Source: Candidatus Intestinimonas stercorigallinarum
GTDB taxonomy: Bacteria > Bacillota > Clostridia > Oscillospirales > Oscillospiraceae
Length of the DNA: 5,497 nucleotides
Direction of reading: 5' to 3'
Assembly: GCA_019115345.1 (NCBI GenBank)
Contig: DXDV01000195.1
Coordinates: forward strand, 1-5,497
A model generated the notes under the pieces. That model made no database searches. It saw nothing but the letters and a program-made list of their open reading frames with translations, and was not told the origin of the DNA. Both the position numbers and the translations under genes were made by a program. Below, piece by piece: positions 1 to 4,338 of the stretch (position 1 is the stretch's first letter; each line of letters begins with the position of its first letter).

Positions 1-1
1 C

Positions 2-442
2 GGCACCCTGGACGGCGCCAACGTGGAGATGCACCAGCAGGTGGGCGACGAGAACATCTTCCTCTTCGGCCTCAAGGCCCACGAGGTCTCCGAGATGAAG
101 GCCAACGGCTACCGTGCCTACGAGTACTATATGCGGGACAATCTGCTCAAGGCCGTGCTGGACCAGATGACCCAGGGCTTCGGCGACGGAGTGAGCTACT
201 CCGACATCGCCAACCGCCTCCTCTTCGGCGCCAACGGCGGCATGGCCGACGAGTATATGCTCCTGGCCGACTTCCAGAGCTACCGGGAGGCCCACGAGCG
301 GGCCGGACGGACCTATCTGGACCCCAAGCAGTGGAACAAGATGGCCCTCATCAACATCGCCAAGTCCGGCATCTTCGCCGCCGACCGCTCCATCCAGGAC
401 TACGCCCGGGACATCTGGAAGGTGCCTACCAAGCTGGGCTGA
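2..442 (+). CDS. glgP: Glycogen phosphorylase, C-terminal fragment (5' end outside window)
   Basis: This is the last 146 codons of a glycogen/starch/maltodextrin phosphorylase, which releases glucose-1-phosphate from alpha-1,4-glucans with pyridoxal phosphate as cofactor in the cytoplasm. The visible part opens in frame with GTLDGANVE, the family signature that follows the PLP-binding lysine. It continues with a GDENIFLFG segment and ends with the typical C-terminal stretch KMALINIAKSGIFAADRSIQ and then DYARDIW. Family members are about 800 residues, so roughly four fifths of the gene, including the PLP lysine, lies upstream of the window. The frame is open to base 2; the GTG at 23 is the Val of the signature and not a start. 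The stop is TGA at 440-442 and the C-terminus is of normal length. The next + strand signal is the terminator at 577. Identification is very secure; which alpha-glucan is preferred cannot be told from this part. Confidence 0.96.
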   Translation, partial: GTLDGANVEMHQQVGDENIFLFGLKAHEVSEMKANGYRAYEYYMRDNLLKAVLDQMTQGFGDGVSYSDIANRLLFGANGGMADEYMLLADFQSYREAHERAGRTYLDPKQWNKMALINIAKSGIFAADRSIQDYARDIWKVPTKLG

Positions 443-576
443 CCCCGAGCATGTTCCGGCAGCGGCTTGTGGCAGAACGCCCCCCTTCGCGCTCCCCCTG
501 CCGCAGGCGCTCCCCTTGAACGGGACCGCTGGCCGGACGGAACGCCCAAAACGTGAGACAATTTAAAGCGCGGTTA
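443..576. other. GC-rich spacer after glgP with imperfect dyads
   Basis: This spacer separates the glgP stop from its terminator, and no convincing gene is seen in it. It holds a direct repeat GCGCTCCCC (489-497 and 507-515) flanking a small palindrome CCTGCCGCAGG (497-507). A longer imperfect inverted repeat pairs 456-465 (CCGGCAGCGG) with 526-536 and has one bulge. Such structure is common in transcribed 3' untranslated regions and in REP-like intergenic elements. No function is assigned. Confidence 0.4.
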
Positions 577-623
577 GGGCCCGTTGCAGAATTGAAAAAT
601 TCTGCAACGGGCCCTTTCGTTTT
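577..623 (+). terminator. Intrinsic terminator of glgP
   Basis: A perfect 17-bp inverted repeat (577-593 with 598-614) closes on a GAAA tetraloop (594-597) and is followed on the + strand by TTTCGTTTTC. The opposite strand lacks a T run after the stem, so it works for rightward transcription, that is for glgP. It sits 134 bases after the glgP stop, which gives a fairly long 3' untranslated region. Confidence 0.85.
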
Positions 624-653
624 CATCTCACGCGCGTTCCCTTCCGGCACAGC

Positions 654-702
654 AAAACGCCCCACTTGTGATCGAGCATGCCATACTGTCACAAGTGGGG
701 CG
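654..702 (-). terminator. Intrinsic terminator of the AI-2E family gene
   Basis: A perfect 14-bp inverted repeat (689-702 with 658-671) encloses a 17-base loop. On the - strand it is followed by GTTTTGC, with the T run complementary to 654-657. It begins only a few bases after the stop codon of the leftward gene ending at 707. Together with the + strand terminator at 577 it insulates the two convergent genes. Confidence 0.8.
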
Positions 703-706
703 CGGT

Positions 707-1855
707 TCAGCCCGGACGTGCGCCGTCCTGTTCGTCCGGCTCCCTGCTCTGCCGGGCCAGGCGCTTGCGCACGTCCCGCTTCAGCAGGGTGTAGAGGATG
801 GAGGCCACCGGCACGCTGAGCAGGACGCCGGCCAGGTCGAAGAGCCCGCCGCCCACGGTGACGGCGGTGAGGACCCAGATGCCGGGCAGGCCCAGGGAGG
901 TGCCCACCACTCTGGGGTAGATGACATTGCCCTCCACCTGCTGGAGGCAGACCAGGAAGATGAGGAAAATGAGGGCGTCCAGGGGGTCCACCATCACCAG
1001 CAGCAGCGCGGAGGTGATGGCCCCCACGTAGGCGCCCACCACCGGCACCAGGGCGGAGACGCCGATGAGCACGGCGATGAGGGGGGCGTAGTCCAGCCGC
1101 AGCAGGACCATACCCAGGAAGGTGAGCCCGCCCAGGATACACGCCTCGGTGATCTGGCCGCTGACGAAGCGGCTGAAGGTTTCGGCGGTGAGGGCGGTGA
1201 CGTCCAGCACCACGTCGTAGACCTTTTTGGGCACATAGGCCCGGAGGACCCGGCGGCACTGGCCCAGGAGGGTGTCCTTCCCGGCGAGCATGTAGATGGA
1301 AAAGACCAGGGCCAGCACCATGGTGACCACCACGGAGACCAGCCCGCTGGTGAGACTGAGGAGCTGGGGCACGGCGCTGGTGAGGGCGGAGAAGAGGCCG
1401 TTGACGAACTCCCGAAGGGTCTGGCTGAATTGGGACAGGTCCAGCTGCTCCAGGTTGAGCCAGGCCATGAGCTCGTTGATCCAGACCTGGACCTGGGCCA
1501 GATAGCCGCCCAGGTTGGCGGCGAAGCGGCCCACGCTGAGGGCGAACTGGGGGATGACGAAGGCGAAGAGGGCCGCCACCACCCCGATGAGGAGGAGGTA
1601 GGAGAGGGCCACGGCCAGCGGCAGACTCAGGCGGGCGAAGGGTGTCCCGCCCAGCCCCTTGTCCAGGATGCGCCGGAAGAAGGCGCAGGGCCGCACCAGC
1701 ACGAAGGCGATGGCCAGGCCGGCAAAGAGGGGGGTGAAGTTGGAGAGGACGGCGCGGAATCCACTCCATAGCAGGTCCAAACGGACCACCACAAAGACCA
1801 GCCCCACCGTGAAGGTGATGAGGAGGAGCAGGCTGCGAAAGAGCTTTTTGTCCAT
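707..1855 (-). CDS. AI-2E / PerM (UPF0118, YtvI-like) family membrane protein
   Basis: A 382-residue integral membrane protein of the AI-2E transporter superfamily, whose members are proposed exporters or antiporters of small molecules or ions. The substrate cannot be predicted here. Hydrophobic segments lie near residues 5-25, 33-55, 77-101, 165-190, 235-253, 256-289, 292-305 and 325-358. A more polar stretch at about 102-160 matches the family's large extracytoplasmic region. The diagnostic part is at residues 305-335: QQVEGNVIYPRVVG followed by SLGLPGIWVL. The C-terminus is short, charged and cytoplasmic. I chose the ATG at 1855 because AAGGA lies 11 bases upstream and a promoter sits at 1890-1919. 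A GTG at 1891 would lie inside the -10 element, and the ATG at 1867 has no properly spaced Shine-Dalgarno. The gene follows tyrA on the same strand but has its own promoter and terminator. Family assignment is firm, function open. Confidence 0.92.
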   Translation of the reverse strand: MDKKLFRSLLLLITFTVGLVFVVVRLDLLWSGFRAVLSNFTPLFAGLAIAFVLVRPCAFFRRILDKGLGGTPFARLSLPLAVALSYLLLIGVVAALFAFVIPQFALSVGRFAANLGGYLAQVQVWINELMAWLNLEQLDLSQFSQTLREFVNGLFSALTSAVPQLLSLTSGLVSVVVTMVLALVFSIYMLAGKDTLLGQCRRVLRAYVPKKVYDVVLDVTALTAETFSRFVSGQITEACILGGLTFLGMVLLRLDYAPLIAVLIGVSALVPVVGAYVGAITSALLLVMVDPLDALIFLIFLVCLQQVEGNVIYPRVVGTSLGLPGIWVLTAVTVGGGLFDLAGVLLSVPVASILYTLLKRDVRKRLARQSREPDEQDGARPG

Positions 1856-1889
1856 GGAAAGTCCCATCCTTGTCAATATCGGTGACACC

Positions 1890-1919
1890 ACTATATCATT
1901 TCCCCTCGGCGGAAGTCAA
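1890..1919 (-). promoter_or_regulatory. Sigma-A type promoter for the AI-2E family gene
   Basis: Read on the - strand there is TTGACT (1919-1914), an 18-base spacer and TATAGT (1895-1890), each hexamer matching five of six consensus bases. Transcription would start near 1883 and give a leader of about 28 bases before the ATG at 1855. The promoter lies in the gap after tyrA, so this gene can be expressed independently of the tyrosine operon. Confidence 0.65.
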
Positions 1920-1949
1920 TGCGCCGCCGGTAAAGATGGGAAAAAAGTC

Positions 1950-2792
1950 TCACTCCAGGTTCATGCGCCGCTTCCGGTCGGCGGACCAGGCCAGCTTCTG
2001 GGTGAGGGCGGCGGTGTCTCCCCGCTCCAGCACCAGCCGGTAGGCCCGCAGGTTGTCCTCCAGGTCCCGGATGACCTTGGTGAGGGCAGGGGCGTTCATG
2101 GAGAAGAGCTGGGTCCACAGGGGCACGTCCAGGGCGGCCACCCGGGTGCAGTCTCGGAAGGAGCCCCCCTCGAAGCCCCGGCACTCGAAGAGGTCGGGGT
2201 CGTCGCACACCGCCACCGCCAGGATGTGCATGACCTGACTGGTGTAGGCGATGATGGCGTCGTGCTTTTGGGTGGTGGTCTCCACCACGTCCCGGCAGCC
2301 GATGTGGGCGGCCACCCGGCGGAGGAGGTCCAGGTGCTCCGGGCGGTGACCGGGCCGGGGGGTGAGGATGTAGTGGGCCCCCTGGAAGAGCTTCCCGTCG
2401 GCGTGAAAGACGCCGGAGGTCTCCTTCCCCGCCATGGGGTGGCCGCCGATGAAGCCCACCTGGGGCGGGAGGACGGCGGCGGCGTCCACGATGGCGGTCT
2501 TGATGCCGCACACGTCGGTGACCAGCGCCCCGGGCTTGAAGTCGTCCCGGTGGGCGTGGAGGAAGTCCACGATGCCCTTGGGCCGCAGGCAGAGAAAGAC
2601 CAGGTCGGCGCCGGCGATGGCCGCCCCGGCGTCGTCGGTAAGGCGGTCTGCCACCCCGTGCCCGGCGGCAAAATCCAGGGTGGCCGGGTCGGTGTCCACC
2701 CCCACGATCTCGAACTCCTCAAAGCCCTTCAGGGCCATGGCCATGGACCCGCCAATCAAACCCAGGCCGATGATGGCGATCTGCTTCGGCAT
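1950..2792 (-). CDS. tyrA: Prephenate dehydrogenase (monofunctional, no ACT domain)
   Basis: A 280-residue NAD(P)-dependent prephenate dehydrogenase, which oxidatively decarboxylates prephenate to 4-hydroxyphenylpyruvate, the step that commits to tyrosine. The Rossmann fold opens at residues 5-16 with IAIIGLGLIGGS. An acidic residue (Asp33/Asp35) after the second strand suits NAD binding. GGHPMAGKE carries the expected catalytic His118. KHDAIIAYTSQVMH (176-189) and FEGGSFRDCTRVA (207-219, with the Arg used for substrate carboxylate binding in the family) follow. The position often occupied by a Ser-containing motif reads TDVCGIK (92-98). The protein ends after the helical domain, with neither the ACT domain of Bacillus TyrA nor a fused chorismate mutase. 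The ATG at 2792 has GGAGG seven bases upstream and starts 12 bases after the aroF stop, so the two are co-transcribed and probably translationally coupled. No strong terminator is visible after the stop. Arogenate use cannot be excluded from sequence alone. Confidence 0.95.
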   Translation of the reverse strand: MPKQIAIIGLGLIGGSMAMALKGFEEFEIVGVDTDPATLDFAAGHGVADRLTDDAGAAIAGADLVFLCLRPKGIVDFLHAHRDDFKPGALVTDVCGIKTAIVDAAAVLPPQVGFIGGHPMAGKETSGVFHADGKLFQGAHYILTPRPGHRPEHLDLLRRVAAHIGCRDVVETTTQKHDAIIAYTSQVMHILAVAVCDDPDLFECRGFEGGSFRDCTRVAALDVPLWTQLFSMNAPALTKVIRDLEDNLRAYRLVLERGDTAALTQKLAWSADRKRRMNLE

Positions 2793-2804
2793 GCTCCGCC
2801 CTCC

Positions 2805-3821
2805 TCACACCGCCCGCCCCACGCAGGGGGCCAGGGTCCGCAGCTTGCCCATGAGGACGTCGAACTGCTCCGGGGTGATGGACTGGGCGCCGTCGCACTT
2901 GGCGTGGGGGGGATCGTTGTGGACCTCCACGATGAGGCCGTCGGCGCCGGCGGCGGCCGCCGCCAGGCTCATGCGCTCCACCATCCATGCCTGGCCGCAG
3001 GCGTGGGAGGGGTCCACCACCACAGGGAGGTGGGAGAGCTTCTTCACCGCCAGCACGGCGGAGAGGTCCAGAGTGTTGCGGGTGAAGGTCTCGAAGGTAC
3101 GGATGCCCCGCTCGCAGAGGATGACCTTCTCGTTGCCGCCGGCCATGATGTACTCGGCGGACATGAGCCACTCTTCGATGGTGGAGGAGAGGCCCCGCTT
3201 GAGGAGGATGGGCTTGGTGGTGCGGCCCAGCTGCTTGAGGAGGTCGAAGTTCTGCATGTTCCGGGCCCCCACCTGGATGACGTCCACGCACATCTCAAAC
3301 ATCTCGATGTTGTCGGTGGACATGATCTCGGTGACGATGGGCAGTCCGGTGGCGGCCCGGGCCTCCTGGAGGAGGCGGATGCCGTCGTTGCCCATGCCCT
3401 GGAAGGAATAGGGGGAGGTGCGGGGCTTGAAGGCGCCTCCCCGGAGGGCTGTGGCGCCGCTGGCCTTCACGGCCTGGGCCACGGCCACGATCTGCTCCTC
3501 GCTCTCCACGGAACAGGGCCCGGCAATGACGGCCAGCCGGTCGCCGCCCACCTGCGCGCCGCCCCCCAGGTCGATGACGGTATCCTCGGGGTGGTATTTG
3601 CGGTTGGCCTTTTTGTAGGGCTCGGTGACCCGCATGACCCGGTCCACGCCGGGGAGGAGGGAGAGCTTTTCCCGGTCGATGCGGGAGGGGTCCCCCTCCG
3701 CGCCCAGGATGGTTGTCTCGGCGCCCTTGGAGACCATGACCTTCACACCGCCCTCTTCCATGGTGTGGATGGCGGCGGTGAGCTGCTGCTCAGAGAAGCC
3801 TGGCTTCATAATAACGACCAT
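2805..3821 (-). CDS. aroF: 3-deoxy-7-phosphoheptulonate (DAHP) synthase, type I-beta with N-terminal ferredoxin-like domain
   Basis: A 338-residue DAHP synthase, which condenses phosphoenolpyruvate and erythrose-4-phosphate in the first step of the shikimate pathway. Residues 1 to about 70 form the small ferredoxin-like regulatory domain of the Thermotoga maritima type, starting MVVIMKPGFSEQQL. The (beta/alpha)8 barrel follows. Motifs in order are AGPCSVES (100-107), RGGAFKPRTSPYSFQG (127-142), KRG (208-210), ERGIRTFE (237-244), DPSHACGQ (270-277) and EVHNDPPHAKCDGAQS (299-314). Metal ligands expected for the family are present as Cys103, His273, Glu299 and Asp310. In the Thermotoga enzyme the N-terminal domain mediates tyrosine inhibition, so feedback control by tyrosine is likely here, though unproven. 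The ATG at 3821 has AAAGGA about nine bases upstream. It is the first long gene of a - strand operon with tyrA and is preceded by a tyrosine-rich leader reading frame and a terminator, pointing to attenuation control. Confidence 0.96.
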   Translation of the reverse strand: MVVIMKPGFSEQQLTAAIHTMEEGGVKVMVSKGAETTILGAEGDPSRIDREKLSLLPGVDRVMRVTEPYKKANRKYHPEDTVIDLGGGAQVGGDRLAVIAGPCSVESEEQIVAVAQAVKASGATALRGGAFKPRTSPYSFQGMGNDGIRLLQEARAATGLPIVTEIMSTDNIEMFEMCVDVIQVGARNMQNFDLLKQLGRTTKPILLKRGLSSTIEEWLMSAEYIMAGGNEKVILCERGIRTFETFTRNTLDLSAVLAVKKLSHLPVVVDPSHACGQAWMVERMSLAAAAAGADGLIVEVHNDPPHAKCDGAQSITPEQFDVLMGKLRTLAPCVGRAV

Positions 3822-3843
3822 TTTGTCTCATCCTTTCTGTGCC

Positions 3844-3878
3844 AAAAAAATCGCGGCAGCCCCCGAGGGACCGCCGCG
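3844..3878 (-). terminator. Attenuator terminator in the aroF-tyrA leader
   Basis: On the - strand a 12-bp stem (3878-3867 with 3863-3852; two G-U wobbles, three-base loop) is followed by A and seven T residues (complement of 3851-3844). It is a textbook intrinsic terminator, yet it stands only 22 bases before the aroF ATG and upstream of the aroF Shine-Dalgarno, pointing into the gene. It follows the stop codon of the tyrosine-rich leader frame by about 20 bases. The position fits conditional termination rather than the end of another gene. Confidence 0.88.
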
Positions 3879-3986
3879 GTGTGATGTCTGTACGTCGATC
3901 AACACGGGCCGATCTCAGGGCACGCCAAAGAACCGTTGCCGGTATAGCGGCAGCGGTAGGAATACCCATAGGTGCGGCCCTGAAAC
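3870..3986 (-). promoter_or_regulatory. Candidate alternative RNA structures of the aroF-tyrA attenuator
   Basis: Two competing pairings can be drawn in the leader RNA (- strand). First, GUUUCAGGGC (3986-3977) pairs over 10 bp, with two G-U pairs, to GCCCUGAGAU (3921-3912). This hairpin's loop holds all four Tyr codons. Second, GCUGCCGC in codons 14-16 (3954-3947) is identical to bases 3860-3853 of the terminator's 3' arm, so it can pair over 8 bp with the 5' arm (3877-3870) and block the terminator. Which structure forms when a ribosome stalls at a Tyr codon is inference; energies were not computed. Confidence 0.4.
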
Positions 3987-3994
3987 AGCTTCAT
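3899..3994 (-). CDS. Tyrosine-rich leader peptide of the aroF-tyrA operon (31 aa)
   Basis: A small reading frame on the - strand with ATG at 3994, AAGGAAG eight bases upstream (complement of 4003-4009) and TGA at 3901-3899. It begins MKLFQGRT and then reads YGYSYRCRY at residues 9-17, giving four Tyr codons (three UAU, one UAC) within nine codons. It ends with TGNGSLACPEIGPC. It lies between a promoter (4020-4048) and a strong terminator directly before aroF, the layout of ribosome-mediated attenuation leaders such as those of trp, phe and his operons. The end product of the downstream operon is tyrosine, so the enriched amino acid matches. The peptide itself probably has no function beyond being translated. 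An alternative is a chance frame over a structured RNA leader (see the T-box comment in the findings). It is too short for standard gene calling and may be absent from automatic annotation. Confidence 0.75.
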   Translation of the reverse strand: MKLFQGRTYGYSYRCRYTGNGSLACPEIGPC

Positions 3995-4019
3995 GCAAAA
4001 CACTTCCTTCTGAGTCAGT

Positions 4020-4048
4020 ACTTTAACACTTTTTGCTGATAAAGTCAA
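4020..4048 (-). promoter_or_regulatory. Probable promoter of the leader-aroF-tyrA operon
   Basis: On the - strand TTGACT (4048-4043), a 17-base spacer and TAAAGT (4025-4020) give a good -35 and a moderate -10 (four of six). Transcription would start near 4013 and place the leader peptide's Shine-Dalgarno immediately at the 5' end of the message. The position just before the leader frame supports it more than the hexamers alone. Confidence 0.55.
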
Positions 4049-4076
4049 GGGGGAGTTTTTGCTTCGCTATTTTCCA

Positions 4077-4172
4077 ATGCTACCAAAATGCTACCAGAAA
4101 AAGCCCGCAAACCCTTGGGGCGCTAGCGGTCTGTTGGATGGAAAAATTTGTATGCTACCAGAATGGCTACCA
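4077..4172. repeat. Two pairs of ATGCTACCA direct repeats
   Basis: ATGCTACCA occurs at 4077-4085, 4088-4096 and 4152-4160, and once more as ATGGCTACCA at 4163-4172. Within each pair the copies start 11 bases apart, about one helical turn; the pairs are 64 bases apart between copies 2 and 3. Between them lie AAAAAGCCCGCAAACCCTTG and an eight-base palindrome CGCTAGCG (4121-4128). Helical-turn direct repeats suggest binding sites of a protein. Repeats of this kind remind me of regions next to tyrosine-integrase attachment sites in Firmicutes, but this is memory-based inference and no integrase is present. Confidence 0.5.
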
Positions 4173-4190
4173 ATGGAACATTTTTGACAT

Positions 4191-4238
4191 AAACGGGTGA
4201 GATTTTCTGCAAAATTCGTAAAATCTCACCTGTTTTTT
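4191..4238 (+). terminator. Rightward intrinsic terminator or leader hairpin upstream of the SLH gene
   Basis: A 16-bp stem (4191-4206 with 4220-4235; one G-U pair in RNA) has a 13-base loop and is followed by a run of T to 4238. The other strand has only GTTTATG after the stem, so it is directed rightward. No + strand gene precedes it in the intergenic region. It may be a leftover of a lost gene or element, or protect the SLH gene from upstream transcription. Confidence 0.65.
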
Positions 4239-4254
4239 GCATTGTAAGGGGCGT

Positions 4255-4260
4255 TATACT
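4255..4260 (+). promoter_or_regulatory. Possible -10 element for the SLH gene
   Basis: TATACT matches the -10 consensus at five of six bases and lies downstream of the terminator, about 80 bases before the SLH gene start. At 16-18 bases upstream there are only T-rich bases and no recognisable -35. The site is offered as the best candidate between the terminator and the gene; it is not secure. Confidence 0.3.
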
Positions 4261-4300
4261 TTACTGACTATACGAAGTGATCGTATTCGAAGTAAAAAAG

Positions 4301-4330
4301 CTCCTTCTCCCTCCAAATTTTAGAAGGAGG
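4301..4330 (+). promoter_or_regulatory. Hairpin masking the Shine-Dalgarno of the SLH gene
   Basis: CTCCTTCT (4301-4308) is perfectly complementary to AGAAGGAG (4322-4329), which is the core of the very strong Shine-Dalgarno AGAAGGAGG placed eight bases before the ATG at 4339. The loop (4309-4321) contains CCCTCC (4309-4314), a second stretch that could pair with GGAGG. The structure could limit or modulate translation initiation; whether it does is inference. Confidence 0.55.
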
Positions 4331-4338
4331 AATTCCAA

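Noticed and set aside
426..1769. 447-codon - strand frame overlapping the AI-2E gene and running through both terminators
   Set aside because: Its composition is Pro/Arg/Gly-rich with no domains and it crosses two strong intrinsic terminators; the correct frame is the membrane protein.
1856..1891. GTG start at 1891 for the AI-2E family protein
   Set aside because: The codon falls inside the -10 hexamer of the likely promoter, so it would not be in the message; the ATG at 1855 is preferred.
1659..3884. Very long + strand open frame of 741 codons
   Set aside because: It lies antisense to tyrA and aroF, its translation is His/Gly/Val-rich without domains, and its openness follows from G/C-rich third positions on the other strand.
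4077..4187. 36-codon + strand frame starting at the first ATGCTACCA repeat
   Set aside because: There is no Shine-Dalgarno, and the frame is explained by repeats that happen to encode Met-Leu-Pro; no recognisable product.
4269..4278. TATACGAAGT resembling half of a loxP site
   Set aside because: Only ten bases match and there is no second inverted half at the required spacing.
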